From contig JAACJG010000003.1 of assembly GCA_009917695.1 (NCBI GenBank), forward strand, positions 1 through 64,000: a stretch of DNA of 64,000 bases, in the 5' to 3' direction. The stretch's first letter is position 1. The number at the start of each line of letters is the position of its first letter. Position numbers and translations under genes: made by a program. The notes under the pieces are model-generated. The model saw only the letters and a list, made by a program, of their open reading frames with translations, did not search any database and was not told the DNA's origin. Shown in pieces: positions 1 through 9,202 of the stretch. This stretch comes from Candidatus Rifleibacterium amylolyticum (GTDB taxonomy: Bacteria; Muiribacteriota; Ozemobacteria; Ozemobacterales; Ozemobacteraceae).

Positions 1-308
1 TGTTGCGAATAAACTTCTTCGGCAGGCAAGGGCGCTGGCCAGGAAAGGAGAGTCTTTCACTGAAAATTATAAGGAAATTAGCCTGTGTAGAGCAAAAACG
101 ACTTGACTTTTAACACAGCACATTCTGCGCGAAGCCGGCTGGCGAAGTCGCAGAATCCATCTTTTTAGCTCTTCCTGAATTTCGGGAACACCTTAGACTG
201 CCACTAGTGGTCTGTCAAAGTTGACTTCATAGATTCAAACTTCGGTAGACTGCTTACCCGGGCTCTCAGCGGCAATAATCGGTGGAATCGGCGCAATCTG
301 CGGATGTC
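1..308. other. Intergenic region at window edge, no gene seen
   Basis: I see no credible coding region here. It holds a short dyad (122-158) and, at 260-272, a sequence matching the 5' arm of the dispersed structured element (GGGC-TCTC-AGCGGC) without a visible matching 3' arm. The beta-barrel gene on the minus strand ends at 309. No clear terminator hairpin with a T-tract was found after it. Confidence 0.6.
122..158. repeat. Short dyad repeat (TTCTGCGCGAAG type)
   Basis: ATTCTGCGCGAAG is followed by GCGAAGTCGCAGAAT, so the outer arms (ATTCTGCG / CGCAGAAT) are complementary. A close relative with the core CCTGCGCGAAGTCGCAGG lies at 29064-29088, before dnaX. Both are intergenic, which suggests a small REP-like family. 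Confidence 0.5.
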
Positions 309-3281
309 TTAGAAGGTGATGACCATTTTGGCGTTGAAGACGGTGGCGTCGTAACCCTGGCCGATAAGGGTTTTTGATGAATTGACCTTTTTTACTTCAC
401 CATCTATGATAGTGTCGGTGCCGATGAACTGCGAAAAATTGAGGCCGAATTCATATTTGGTGCCACTCTGAGCCGCGCTGATGTCACGGTGGTTAGCGAA
501 AAAGCGGTAGCGCTGACTGCGCGAGAACGGTGTCAGTATTACTGCCAGGCGCTTTTCGAACTCGGTGGATGGTTCACGCGAGCTGATTTTGTCGTGTTGC
601 AGAGCCAGTTCCATACTGGCCCACTGACTGAAAACACGCTGCAGTCCAACTATTTTGGTTTTGGTAAAAATGTCGTTGAGATCGATGTAAACATCGTTCT
701 CGTCTTTCTCTTCGTAGGTCGCGTCAAAGATATAGCCTTCGTAAAACTCGTGCCGCCACTGAATCGACCTGATGAAATCGCGCATTTCGTTCATTGGCTC
801 GCGGTTGCGGTTATAGCCTTCTTCGTATTCGGTTGTCAGCATCATCTTTTCGAACGGCGTATAGCGCAGCTCATAGGTACGACGATCATTACTCGAAACC
901 TCGAGATCGGTCTTCTGATCGAGCAGATCGCGGCGGCGCCAGTCGAAATAGGCCTGCAGATATCGATTAATCTGGTAATCGGTGATGAAGTTCGCGGTTG
1001 TTTTTTGTACCGGGTTTTCGAAGCGACCGATGATCTCGGCTTCGTTCTGAGCTGAATTCGGCAGGCTGGTCGGCAGAATGTATTTCTGCGGATCGAGTGA
1101 GGGATCTCTGATGACCTTGGAAGTATTTTCGACCTTGTATTTGAGCTGAGTGCGCAGGTCGCGGTTCGGCTCATAACGTATCTGCGCATCAGCAATTTCA
1201 GTGCTGGCACGTGAATTGGCGAGATAATCATCTTCGCGGCGCCACTGAAAAAGGCCGCGCGCGCTGAGAACCCGGTTTGGTTCGTAACTGAGGTCGAGGT
1301 CGTAGTTGCGTGTTTCAGAGCGGTAATTGTTCTCAACCAGGCCATCATCTACAGTTACCAGCGAAATGCCGGTGTTCCAGGAAAAGGTTTCATCGGCCTC
1401 GGCGCCCATTTTGAAACTCATTTCGACAACTTCGGAATCAGAGGCGACATTGATCGAATCATCATATTCGGTGCGGTTGATCTTGCTTTGCGTTACCAGC
1501 TTGCCGAATTTTTTGTCCCATACTGCGGTCGAGGTGTCACGGACAAGATCTGAGTTGATTGTGGGGCCAGTTTCGCGATCGTTCTGGCGGCCGGCTCTGA
1601 CTTCGAAACGATTATCAGTGCGCGGAGTCCAGACAAAGCCGGTATTGAAGTCATCAAAGTCGATGGCCTGCATGGCCGGGTCATCACTGAGGTTAGTCTC
1701 TGATTTTTCGGCATCGGCAAAACCGGTAAGAGTTCCGGTAAACTTGTAAGCAAGGCGGGCGCGCCCACTCATGATGTCGTTGACCAGGCCGCGCTCGCCC
1801 AGTTCCAGCACGCCGCCCTCACGCCCGACGACCTTGAATTTGTCATCGATTCTGCGATAAGAAAGGTCTGAGTCGCTGCGTGCGGTCTTGCCGGTCAAAC
1901 CAAAGCGGGTTGCATAGCCGGTTATACCGCGATCCTGCGGAGTCGCTTCTGAATTGCGGTTCGGGTCGATGCGTGATACTGCGGTTTCGGCATTCATTGA
2001 CACAGATGGCGTGAGCTGCCATTTTGTATCGAATTCGAGGATGTCGTGCTGCATGGGAGTAGCAGTGCCAGAAGCGTCGGCCGCAGATTTTGGCGTCGAG
2101 CTATCGACCTCCTGCAGCCAGGTTACGCCGAGATGGCTGTTTTCATCATGCTGATAAACCTGGCGGGTGCCGAACAGATTGCGGCTGAAAGCCATACTCT
2201 TATCGGAAACTTCGTATTCGACAACGATCCAGCGCGTCATTTCGATCGGCAGCATGTGCGGCAGAAACTTAACTATGCCATCTTCGTAGTCGATGAAATA
2301 ATCGGTTCCGCGGTTGATCGCGACGCCATCGATACTGACTTTTTCGGAATTTTGCACGATCGGGCTGGCTGCCAGTCTGAATTCCTGCTGCTGACCGGCG
2401 CCTCTGAACTGCTCGCGACGGGCCTGACCCTTGGACTGCGAAAACAGAAAAGTCGACTGAAAGCGGTCGTGGAAAGCACCATGCGCCATGATGCCGCGCA
2501 CTTCCTTGCGGAACAGTGCAAATTCAGTGCCTTCGATAGCGAGCGGAAAGTCGCCCATGACGAATTTCCAGACCGGACCATCGATGTTTACGGTAAAACG
2601 GCGGTCTTCGTCTTCTTTATCATCAAGTACGGCATGAACGGTAGCGGTTTCGGTGATATTGCCGCTTACTTCGAGATGCATGCTCTGATCGAGTTTGAAA
2701 CCCGGGATCGAATCGAAGTTTTCACTGGAAAAATGACTGATATCGCCCGACACATCGGCTTTTTTCATTTCAAAAGTTTTGGTGCCGGAGATATTTATAT
2801 TGCGCTTTTCTATCTGCTCATCGGCTTCCTGCCAGAAGTTGCGGGCATACTGCACGATCTGCGCCGGCGGGGTTTTGATGCGCTGCGGCTCATTTATTCT
2901 GACCGGCATGAGATTCTCTTCGACGGCTAAATCGTCAGGCGAGATTGCGGCAACCGCTGGCGAATCGGCGGTTATCATCATGTTTTCAACAGCGGGACTG
3001 TCGGCACTCAGAGCGGCCGAAAGAGACGCCACATTTTTTGCTGCGGGCTTTTTTACAGCCTGTTTTTTCGGCAGATTTATCTTGTATGTCTTCGGCAGGG
3101 CAGTTTCGACGGCAATATCGTCAGGGCTGAGCGTAACAGTTTCGACAGCGACGGTATCGGGCGAAATCTCAGTGGCAGCGACCAGACCAACTGGCGCAAC
3201 TGCCTGATAAAACATGGTCAGCAGCAGAACACGCATCAGAACGACGCGTCGTAACCTGCTGCTGATGATGGTTTTAATCAT
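309..3281 (-). CDS. Outer-membrane beta-barrel protein, unknown function
   Basis: A 990-residue exported protein. The start is the ATG at 3281, which overlaps the xerD stop as ATGA; the open frame continues upstream only inside xerD. The N-terminus is a basic-hydrophobic signal peptide ending near VGLVAA. Residues of roughly 35-130 carry a degenerate repeat of the type SPD-x-x-AVE. A beta-rich segment follows (YFIDYEDGIVKFLP is typical of domains preceding outer-membrane barrels). The remainder is alternating aromatic/polar strands ending in MVITF, the terminal Phe expected of a BAM-inserted barrel. It is last in a long operon and translationally coupled to xerD. Substrate and role are unknown; a porin, receptor or secretion channel are all possible. 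The barrel call is inferred from composition and the C-terminus, not from a recognised family. Confidence 0.7.
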   Translation of the reverse strand: MIKTIISSRLRRVVLMRVLLLTMFYQAVAPVGLVAATEISPDTVAVETVTLSPDDIAVETALPKTYKINLPKKQAVKKPAAKNVASLSAALSADSPAVENMMITADSPAVAAISPDDLAVEENLMPVRINEPQRIKTPPAQIVQYARNFWQEADEQIEKRNINISGTKTFEMKKADVSGDISHFSSENFDSIPGFKLDQSMHLEVSGNITETATVHAVLDDKEDEDRRFTVNIDGPVWKFVMGDFPLAIEGTEFALFRKEVRGIMAHGAFHDRFQSTFLFSQSKGQARREQFRGAGQQQEFRLAASPIVQNSEKVSIDGVAINRGTDYFIDYEDGIVKFLPHMLPIEMTRWIVVEYEVSDKSMAFSRNLFGTRQVYQHDENSHLGVTWLQEVDSSTPKSAADASGTATPMQHDILEFDTKWQLTPSVSMNAETAVSRIDPNRNSEATPQDRGITGYATRFGLTGKTARSDSDLSYRRIDDKFKVVGREGGVLELGERGLVNDIMSGRARLAYKFTGTLTGFADAEKSETNLSDDPAMQAIDFDDFNTGFVWTPRTDNRFEVRAGRQNDRETGPTINSDLVRDTSTAVWDKKFGKLVTQSKINRTEYDDSINVASDSEVVEMSFKMGAEADETFSWNTGISLVTVDDGLVENNYRSETRNYDLDLSYEPNRVLSARGLFQWRREDDYLANSRASTEIADAQIRYEPNRDLRTQLKYKVENTSKVIRDPSLDPQKYILPTSLPNSAQNEAEIIGRFENPVQKTTANFITDYQINRYLQAYFDWRRRDLLDQKTDLEVSSNDRRTYELRYTPFEKMMLTTEYEEGYNRNREPMNEMRDFIRSIQWRHEFYEGYIFDATYEEKDENDVYIDLNDIFTKTKIVGLQRVFSQWASMELALQHDKISSREPSTEFEKRLAVILTPFSRSQRYRFFANHRDISAAQSGTKYEFGLNFSQFIGTDTIIDGEVKKVNSSKTLIGQGYDATVFNAKMVITF

Positions 3282-4171
3282 TTTCCGCGCGGATGGGCCT
3301 TTCGATGAATATTTTTGAGATCTTTGCCGGTAAGATGCGTATAAATCTGGGTGGTCGAAACATCGACATGGCCGAGCATCTCCTGCACGGCGATAATGCC
3401 GGCGCCGCCTTCTAGCATGTGGGTAGCGCAACTGTGCCTGAACACATGCGGTGAGACGTCGCGATTGATGCCGGCCATCAGCGCATATTTCCGGATGATT
3501 TTCCAGACGCCCATGCGAGACATCGGCTTGCCATAAGGGTTTAAAAACAGGGTGCGCTCGCTGATATCTTTGAGCAGCTTATTGCGACCATTTTTGAGAT
3601 ACTCATTAACTGCCGCAATCGCATACTGACCTATGGGAACGATACGTTCACGACCGCCTTTGCCGGTTACACTCAAGAATTCAGCGGCAGCATTGAGATT
3701 GCCGAGCTTGAGATCGATGAGTTCTGACTCACGAATACCGGTCGCATACAAGATTTCGAGAATGGCCCGGTCGCGCAGACCAAATGGGGTAGCCTGATCG
3801 GGTTGCTGAAGAATTTTTTCGATTTCCTGCTGGCTCAGAACCTTCGGCAAAGGGCGGCCGATGCGCGGGCGTTCGAGCAGAGCGGTAGGATCTATGCTGA
3901 TATGGTTTTCGCGCAGCAGAAAGCGGTAAAAGCCTTTGATTGCCGAAGATTTTCGCGCCATGGAGCGTGGCGAAAGGCCAAGATCATGCATATGCACGAA
4001 AAACAGACTGAGTATACTGTCGATCGATGCGCTGTTGACTGCGCGCTGCCTGGCCTCGGCAAATTCGATCCAATCCTGGAGATCGCGACGGTATGCTTCG
4101 AGAGAGCGCGGTCTGAGGCCCTTTTCGATAGCAAGATAGTTCAGAAACTGCTCGAGCAGATCTGCCGACAT
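3278..4171 (-). CDS. xerD: Tyrosine site-specific recombinase XerC/XerD
   Basis: A 297-residue tyrosine recombinase of normal Xer length. It has an N-terminal SAM-like core-binding domain (about 1-95) and a C-terminal catalytic domain. The catalytic set is complete: Arg147 (TGIRESEL), Lys171 (GKGGRER), His242 and Arg245 (HVFRHSCATH), His268 (GHVD) and nucleophile Tyr277 (TQIYTHL). Xer proteins resolve chromosome dimers at dif with FtsK. Only one Xer gene is present in this window, so XerC cannot be told from XerD; the length and HVFRHS motif fit XerD slightly better. It lies 84 bp after the HEAT gene and shares ATGA with the barrel gene. No integrase context (att sites, phage genes) is visible, so a housekeeping role is likely. 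Confidence 0.9.
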   Translation of the reverse strand: MSADLLEQFLNYLAIEKGLRPRSLEAYRRDLQDWIEFAEARQRAVNSASIDSILSLFFVHMHDLGLSPRSMARKSSAIKGFYRFLLRENHISIDPTALLERPRIGRPLPKVLSQQEIEKILQQPDQATPFGLRDRAILEILYATGIRESELIDLKLGNLNAAAEFLSVTGKGGRERIVPIGQYAIAAVNEYLKNGRNKLLKDISERTLFLNPYGKPMSRMGVWKIIRKYALMAGINRDVSPHVFRHSCATHMLEGGAGIIAVQEMLGHVDVSTTQIYTHLTGKDLKNIHRKAHPRGK

Positions 4172-4255
4172 GTTTGCTCCTGTTTTATCCGATATTATCT
4201 GGTCAATATATCGGTAAAACCGGGGCTTTTATTGAATTCTATTGAAGATTTCTGC

Positions 4256-5986
4256 TCAGGAATTCTGTTCGAGACTGCGATGAATGTTTTCGGTATAGCG
4301 CTGCAGGTTGCGCTCGTAAAATTCGGCAGACAGTCTGCCGGAACGGGTTTCTTTAAGCAGCGGCAGCATGGCACGCATATCGCCCTGTTCGGCCAGGGCT
4401 TCGACAGCATTGCGATATACTATGTCTTCCTGGTCGTGCAGCATTTTGAGCAGTATTGGCGTTCCCTGATGATCCTGAATGCGGCCGAGCGCAAACACCG
4501 CCGATGAGCGCACCCAACGGCTGCGGTCGCGCGACATTTTTTCAAGCTCGGCAAAAACTTCCTGATGTCCGCTTTTCCATAGAGCAATGGCTGAATTGAC
4601 GCGCACACGATCGTTGCGATCATGCAAAAGCTTGTGGCAGGCTTCCGGCAGCTTTGGCCAGGCGAGTTCGCTCAATGCCTCAATCGCATTAGCACGCACG
4701 CGGGCATCTTCATGCTTGAGCTGGGTAGCAATGATATCAGCAGCCTGTGCGCTTTTTGACCGACCCAGAGCCGACACGGCAGTAGCCCGCACCCAGATGT
4801 CGGTCTCACTGTTATGCAGAATATTGATCAATTCGGCATCGAGCTCGGGCGAACCAAGAGAAGAACAGGCTTCTACGGCATTGATTCGCAACCAGCGCTC
4901 TTTGGCGCTGAGACATTCACGAATGGTTTTTATCACCTTGTCGCCACCAAGCCGGCCAAGCACAAGAATCATCTGCTCGCGCACGACAAGCGGCATGCGA
5001 TCGAAGTCGACGAGAATGCGATCGGCGATTCTGTCGCCCATGGCAGCAATGGCACTGACAGCCGTATTTCTGATGCGATCGTCAGATAACTGCAATAACC
5101 GGTAAAACTCTTCATAAAGCAGCGGCGACTTTTCCTTCTCGGCCTTTTTGAGCAGAAGAATTCTGATCTTCTGGTCAGTTTCACGTGACAGCCACTGTCG
5201 CAGAATACTGATGCGCTCATCGGCTCCGAACAGCGCCAGACCTTCGATGGCAATTTCCCTGACACGTGGGCGTGAGTCTTCAAAAAAGCTCTGAAACATG
5301 TTGCGATCTTCGATAAGCGGGCGACTGACCAGGGCCTCGACGATTGCCTGGCGCACTTCGGCGTTGGCCGATTTGACCAGACGCCTGACATGGGCACTGG
5401 CTCCATCGTCTTTGAGGCGGGAAAGGGCCAGATTGGCCATGAGCGAGACTTGCCAGTTATCGCTGCCGGCAAGCATCTTGAGAGATGTATGCCGCTCGGC
5501 CGACGGGTGACGAACGAAGTAACCGACGGCGGTGGCGAGAAGTTCGGGATCGCGGGTCTGGCCGAGAATCTCGTTCATCAGCGAGGCGACGCGAACATCG
5601 TCATAAGCCGAAAGCAGTTCGAGCAGGCGCCGTCTTATGGCCGGCGGTTGATCGTTGCTGCAGGCTTTGATAACGACATCCAGCGCAGCTTTAAAATCGA
5701 AGCTTCTGAGTGCCTGACAGGCGGTTTCAGCCAGCTGGCCATCATCGGTGAGAATGAATTCGATAATATGCTTTACCGAAGCTGGGTTGCCAATGCGACC
5801 AAGCGACTTGACCACCTGGTTGACTATTTCCTTGTCTGGCGAAGACAAAAGATCTTTGAGATGCTCAGCATGTTGTCGAATACCGAGAATACCAAGAGCA
5901 GAAACTGAAAGCAGCTTCTCTTCAGGATTATTGCTCTTCAAACCATCAATCAAATCTTTAAAGCGGTTGTTTTCGGCTCCCGACAT
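4256..5986 (-). CDS. HEAT-repeat (PBS lyase type) scaffold protein
   Basis: A 576-residue protein made almost wholly of about 16-18 helical repeats of 30-32 residues, with recurring patterns such as VSALGxLG, RxxAVxAL and VxSSAVFALGRI. There is no signal peptide or membrane segment, so it is probably cytoplasmic. HEAT repeats form solenoids that bind proteins; no enzymatic domain is seen and the partner is unknown. An AGGAGAG Shine-Dalgarno sits 7 bp before the ATG. It follows murA by 16 bp and precedes xerD, so it is co-transcribed with them. A second, larger HEAT protein with a CheR domain lies at 37667-40765 and may share ancestry. Confidence 0.85.
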   Translation of the reverse strand: MSGAENNRFKDLIDGLKSNNPEEKLLSVSALGILGIRQHAEHLKDLLSSPDKEIVNQVVKSLGRIGNPASVKHIIEFILTDDGQLAETACQALRSFDFKAALDVVIKACSNDQPPAIRRRLLELLSAYDDVRVASLMNEILGQTRDPELLATAVGYFVRHPSAERHTSLKMLAGSDNWQVSLMANLALSRLKDDGASAHVRRLVKSANAEVRQAIVEALVSRPLIEDRNMFQSFFEDSRPRVREIAIEGLALFGADERISILRQWLSRETDQKIRILLLKKAEKEKSPLLYEEFYRLLQLSDDRIRNTAVSAIAAMGDRIADRILVDFDRMPLVVREQMILVLGRLGGDKVIKTIRECLSAKERWLRINAVEACSSLGSPELDAELINILHNSETDIWVRATAVSALGRSKSAQAADIIATQLKHEDARVRANAIEALSELAWPKLPEACHKLLHDRNDRVRVNSAIALWKSGHQEVFAELEKMSRDRSRWVRSSAVFALGRIQDHQGTPILLKMLHDQEDIVYRNAVEALAEQGDMRAMLPLLKETRSGRLSAEFYERNLQRYTENIHRSLEQNS

Positions 5987-6002
5987 GCTGATCTCTCCTG
6001 TG

Positions 6003-7274
6003 TTAAACTTCGGTTTCGGGGTCTTCGATTCTCTCTATGCAGGCTCCCAGGTTACGAACGCGCCCCACAAGATCTTCATAGCCCCGGTCAATATGAAATA
6101 CCTGACTGACTTCGGTGCGGCCTTCGGCGACCAGACCGGCCAGTACCATGGCAGCGCCGGCCCGCAGATCGGTAGCGGAAACAGGTGCGCCTTTCAGCGA
6201 TTCGACACCATGCACAACGGCGGTGCGATCGTGAATGGTTATGCTTGCGCCCATGCGTGCCAGTTCTGAGACATGCATGAAACGGTTTTCGAAAATAGTT
6301 TCGGTAATCGATGATGTGCCGTTGGCAATGCACATTGCTGCCATAAGTTGCGCCTGCAGGTCGGTAGCAAAGCCAGGAAACGGCAGGGTCTTTATTTCGA
6401 CCGCCTTCAGTCTGGACGGAGCGTTAACGCTGATCGAGGTTTCATCGTAATCGAGCTCGACACCCATTTCGCGCAGTTTGTTGATAAGTGCGTGCAGGTG
6501 CCCGGGGTCACAGTTCTCGACCTTGACATTACCACCGGTCATGGCTCCCATGATCGCAAAAGTTCCGGCTTCGATACGATCGGGCATCACTCGATAACGG
6601 CCGCCACCAAGTTTTTCGACGCCCTCGATGGTTATCGTCGGACTGCCGGCACCGGTTATTTTGGCGCCAATAGTATTGAGAAAGTTGGCCAGATCGACAA
6701 TTTCGGGTTCCTGAGCTGAGTTTTCTATCTGGGTGACGCCCTCAGCAAGAGTTGCGGCCATCATCAGGTTCTCGGTCGCACCAACCGAAGGAAAATCGAG
6801 CAGTATCTTGTTGCCCCGCAATTTATCGGCAACCGCTACCGCACAACCGCCTTCGATCGAAACGGTAGCACCAAGAGCTTCAAAGCCTTTGAGGTGAATA
6901 TTTACCGGCCGCACGCCGATAGCACAGCCACCGGGAAGCGGCACCCGTGCCTTTTTGAGCCGGGCCAGCAGAGGACCCATGACAAAAAAACTGGCGCGCA
7001 TGCTTTTAACCAGCTCGTAAGGCGCCTCGTCATTGATCTGCCCCGACGCGTCGAATCTGTAGACGTTGCCGCCGACGTTTTCGACACGTGCTCCAAGAGC
7101 CTGTAACACACGATCCATGGTATTGACATCGTTAAGCGCCGGAACATTCGAGAGTTCAACCGGGCCAGTGCTGAGAATAACTGCGGCCATAATCGGCAAT
7201 GCTGCATTTTTAGCGCCGCTTACCTTGATGCTGCCCGACAGTTTTTTGCCGCCTTCTATAATGATTTTTGCCAT
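6003..7274 (-). CDS. murA: UDP-N-acetylglucosamine 1-carboxyvinyltransferase MurA
   Basis: A 423-residue enzyme catalysing the first committed step of peptidoglycan synthesis: enolpyruvyl transfer from PEP to UDP-GlcNAc in the cytoplasm. Two EPSP-synthase-like domains are evident. Lys22 and Asn23 (SGAKNA) are present, and the active-site cysteine is Cys117 in PGGCAIGVRP, so the fosfomycin-sensitive Cys form is retained. Length is normal for the family. It starts 3 bp after the dCMP deaminase stop, inside an operon otherwise of nucleotide-salvage genes; the grouping is unusual, but tight spacing indicates one transcript. Confidence 0.97.
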   Translation of the reverse strand: MAKIIIEGGKKLSGSIKVSGAKNAALPIMAAVILSTGPVELSNVPALNDVNTMDRVLQALGARVENVGGNVYRFDASGQINDEAPYELVKSMRASFFVMGPLLARLKKARVPLPGGCAIGVRPVNIHLKGFEALGATVSIEGGCAVAVADKLRGNKILLDFPSVGATENLMMAATLAEGVTQIENSAQEPEIVDLANFLNTIGAKITGAGSPTITIEGVEKLGGGRYRVMPDRIEAGTFAIMGAMTGGNVKVENCDPGHLHALINKLREMGVELDYDETSISVNAPSRLKAVEIKTLPFPGFATDLQAQLMAAMCIANGTSSITETIFENRFMHVSELARMGASITIHDRTAVVHGVESLKGAPVSATDLRAGAAMVLAGLVAEGRTEVSQVFHIDRGYEDLVGRVRNLGACIERIEDPETEV

Positions 7275-7277
7275 GAA

Positions 7278-7763
7278 TCAGCCTATTTCTAACCTTTCGA
7301 GCGTGATCTTAGCTTCTTTCAACATTTCGAGAGAAAGTTCATCCGGGTAATCGCCGAGAAAAACCACACGTTTGATACCTGCGTTGATCAGCATCTTGGC
7401 GCAGGTAATACAGGGCTGGTGAGTGCAGTAGCAATCGCCGCCTTTCAATGATACACCAAAAGCTGCCGCCTGAAGTATAGCATTTTGTTCGGCATGCAGA
7501 CCACGGCATAATTCCTGTCTCTGACCGGATGGAATATTTCTGGCTTCACGCAGACAGCCACCAGGCAGTTGAAAACAGTGCGCAACATTATTGGGAGCAC
7601 CATTATAGCCGGTTGCCAGCAGGCGATTGTCTCTGACGATAACAGCACCAACCTGGCGGCGCAGACAGGTCGAGCGTTGCGCTACCAGCTGGGCAATGCG
7701 CAGAAAATAGGTATCCCAGTCGGGGCGTTCTGATATATGGTCAGGCATGTTATTTTGTTCCAT
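7278..7763 (-). CDS. dCMP deaminase (ComEB-like cytidine/deoxycytidylate deaminase)
   Basis: A 161-residue zinc-dependent deaminase. The zinc and catalytic residues are intact: His90-Ala-Glu92 ([10 protein letters not shown]) and Cys118/Cys121 (QPCITCAKM). An extra Cys/His-rich insert ([13 protein letters not shown]) is typical of dCMP deaminases, which convert dCMP to dUMP for thymidylate synthesis. The ATG at 7763 is preferred because AGGAGA lies 8 bp upstream; this start overlaps the end of upp by 14 bp. Upstream in-frame starts fall deeper inside upp without a ribosome site. It sits between upp and murA in the rpiB operon. Confidence 0.9.
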   Translation of the reverse strand: MEQNNMPDHISERPDWDTYFLRIAQLVAQRSTCLRRQVGAVIVRDNRLLATGYNGAPNNVAHCFQLPGGCLREARNIPSGQRQELCRGLHAEQNAILQAAAFGVSLKGGDCYCTHQPCITCAKMLINAGIKRVVFLGDYPDELSLEMLKEAKITLERLEIG

Positions 7764-8379
7764 ACAGTCTGTCTCCTGCATCACCAAGGCCTGGCAATAT
7801 GTAGCCCTTTTCATTCAAGCCCTTATCAAGGGCGCAGGTAAAGATGTCGACATCAGGATGGGCTTTTTGCAGGCATTCGACGCCTTCAGGGCAGGAAACC
7901 ACGCACAAAAATCTGATATGCGCGGCGCCTTTTCCCTTGACGATCTGTATGGCATGGGCGACTGAACCGCCGGTAGCGAGCATCGGATCAACGACAAAAA
8001 CTTCCATGTCGGCAATGTTTTCCGGCAGCTTGCAGTAGTATTCAACCGGCTGCAGGCTGTCGTGGTCGCGATAAAGGCCGATATGGCCAACTTTTGCCAT
8101 CGGCATGAAGCTCAGCAGTCCGTCTACCATGCCGAGACCAGCACGTAAAATCGGAACAATCGCCAGTTTTTCGGTAGAAATCATTTCGGCATCGGCCTGC
8201 ATCAGTGGTGTTTCGCAGGTTTTCTTTTCGACCGGAATACCGCGTGTCGCTTCGTAAGCGAGCATCATCGAAAGCTCCTGCATCAGCTGACGGAACAGCT
8301 GTACGTCAGTATGTTTTGAGCGCAGTAGAGTAATTTTGTGTTTGACCAGGGGATGATCGAGTACGGTAAGTTTTCCCAT
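7750..8379 (-). CDS. upp: Uracil phosphoribosyltransferase
   Basis: A 209-residue pyrimidine-salvage enzyme that joins uracil and PRPP to give UMP. The PRPP loop is visible as [11 protein letters not shown], and the uracil-binding C-terminus as [14 protein letters not shown]. Length matches the family (about 208). It starts 5 bp after the rpiB stop. Upp, the dCMP deaminase and RpiB (pentose phosphate) form a small nucleotide-supply group at the head of this operon. Confidence 0.96.
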   Translation of the reverse strand: MGKLTVLDHPLVKHKITLLRSKHTDVQLFRQLMQELSMMLAYEATRGIPVEKKTCETPLMQADAEMISTEKLAIVPILRAGLGMVDGLLSFMPMAKVGHIGLYRDHDSLQPVEYYCKLPENIADMEVFVVDPMLATGGSVAHAIQIVKGKGAAHIRFLCVVSCPEGVECLQKAHPDVDIFTCALDKGLNEKGYILPGLGDAGDRLYGTK

Positions 8380-8384
8380 CAGTG

Positions 8385-8828
8385 CTATAGCCTTTCGCAG
8401 GGTATCTCGATTTTTTCGATGCGGGTCTGGTGACGGCCGCCTTCGAAAGAAGCCGAGAAGAACTTTTCTAGAATATCGAGAGCGAGGGCCTCGCCAACCA
8501 GGCGCCCGCCCATTACCAGCACGTTGGCATTATTATGCTGGCGTGCCAGTGTAGCTTCGAGCGAATTGTGGCACAATGCCGCGCGAATACCGGCGTGGCG
8601 GTTGGCCGCAATTGAGATGCCGATGCCGGAACCGCAGGTTAAAAGCCCCATGCTGCCTGGTTCAGCCAGTATTTTTTCGGCGACAGCGTGAGCAAAATCA
8701 GGGTAATCACAGGAGTTCTGCGAGTCGGTACCAAGATCGACCACTTCGTGCCCAAGCTCGGTAAGCTTTTTGATCAGCGTCTGTTTAAGAAGAAAACCGC
8801 CATGATCAGAGCCTGTGAATACTTTCAT
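8385..8828 (-). CDS. rpiB: Ribose-5-phosphate isomerase B
   Basis: A 147-residue RpiB/LacAB-family isomerase interconverting ribose 5-phosphate and ribulose 5-phosphate. Motifs seen: GSDHGG at the N-terminus, DYPDFA, active-site Cys65 in TCGSGIGISIAANR and His98 in the following helix. The start is the ATG at 8828, with AGGAGA 9 bp upstream; an upstream in-frame start would add 22 non-conserved residues. It is the first gene of the operon running to 309, and a good sigma-70 promoter lies about 45 bp upstream of the start codon. Confidence 0.95.
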   Translation of the reverse strand: MKVFTGSDHGGFLLKQTLIKKLTELGHEVVDLGTDSQNSCDYPDFAHAVAEKILAEPGSMGLLTCGSGIGISIAANRHAGIRAALCHNSLEATLARQHNNANVLVMGGRLVGEALALDILEKFFSASFEGGRHQTRIEKIEIPCERL

Positions 8829-8872
8829 GCGTCTTCGTCTCCTGTATATATCTTCGTGCGTCTGTATAGTGC

Positions 8873-8901
8873 ATAATACACAGGTAGAGATCAAGTTTCA
8901 A
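8873..8901 (-). promoter_or_regulatory. Sigma-70-type promoter of the rpiB operon
   Basis: On the minus strand TTGAAA (8901-8896) and TATTAT (8878-8873) are separated by exactly 17 bp. The predicted start lies about 37 bp before the rpiB ATG. Confidence 0.7.
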
Positions 8902-8991
8902 CCGCAGAAATCAACAGCCATAGCAAACGCACTAAAACTTCTTGCTGATAAAACGGTAGCATGGCTTAAAAGAGCTGTGCAGTATAAACCC

Positions 8992-9161
8992 GGGCTTTCG
9001 GCAGGATTAGGCAGCTCTTACGGCTTCAGCCGTTAGAGATGCGGATGCAAGGCCCCAACGCTTCAACTCTCACCAGGCGAAAATTTTATGTGACTTGCTA
9101 TGGCTTTGCGTCAATGTTGCCTGGCTCGAAGTTTACGCTTATGGGATGCCTGCCTGCGCCC
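8992..9161 (+). repeat. Dispersed structured element, copy 1
   Basis: A 170-bp intergenic element. Terminal arms pair as GGGC/GCCC and GGCAGG/CCTGCC, with unpaired TTTC on the 5' side and TGC on the 3' side. An internal hairpin (ACGGCT/AGCCGT, flanked by CTCT/AGAG) lies at about 9014-9037. GCAAGGCC (9047-9054) can pair with GGCTTTGC (9102-9109), and CCAGGC (9073-9078) with GCCTGG (9119-9124). Copy 2 at 17944 shares most of the sequence; copy 3 at 53175 is shorter and inverted. It could be a MITE-like element or a structured RNA. No reading frame in it is convincing. It accounts for most of the gene-free stretch 8902-9202. Confidence 0.75.
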
Positions 9162-9202
9162 TCTATAATGAAGACTTAAATTTTTTTGCAATCACCCAGA
9201 AA

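Noticed and set aside
842-2930. Long plus- and minus-strand frames inside the beta-barrel gene
   Set aside because: They lie wholly within a gene with a signal peptide and barrel features; no ribosome sites, and compositions typical of antisense shadows.
3278-4171. Integrase of a mobile element
   Set aside because: Length and motifs are those of Xer proteins, and there are no phage genes, att-like repeats or cargo around it.
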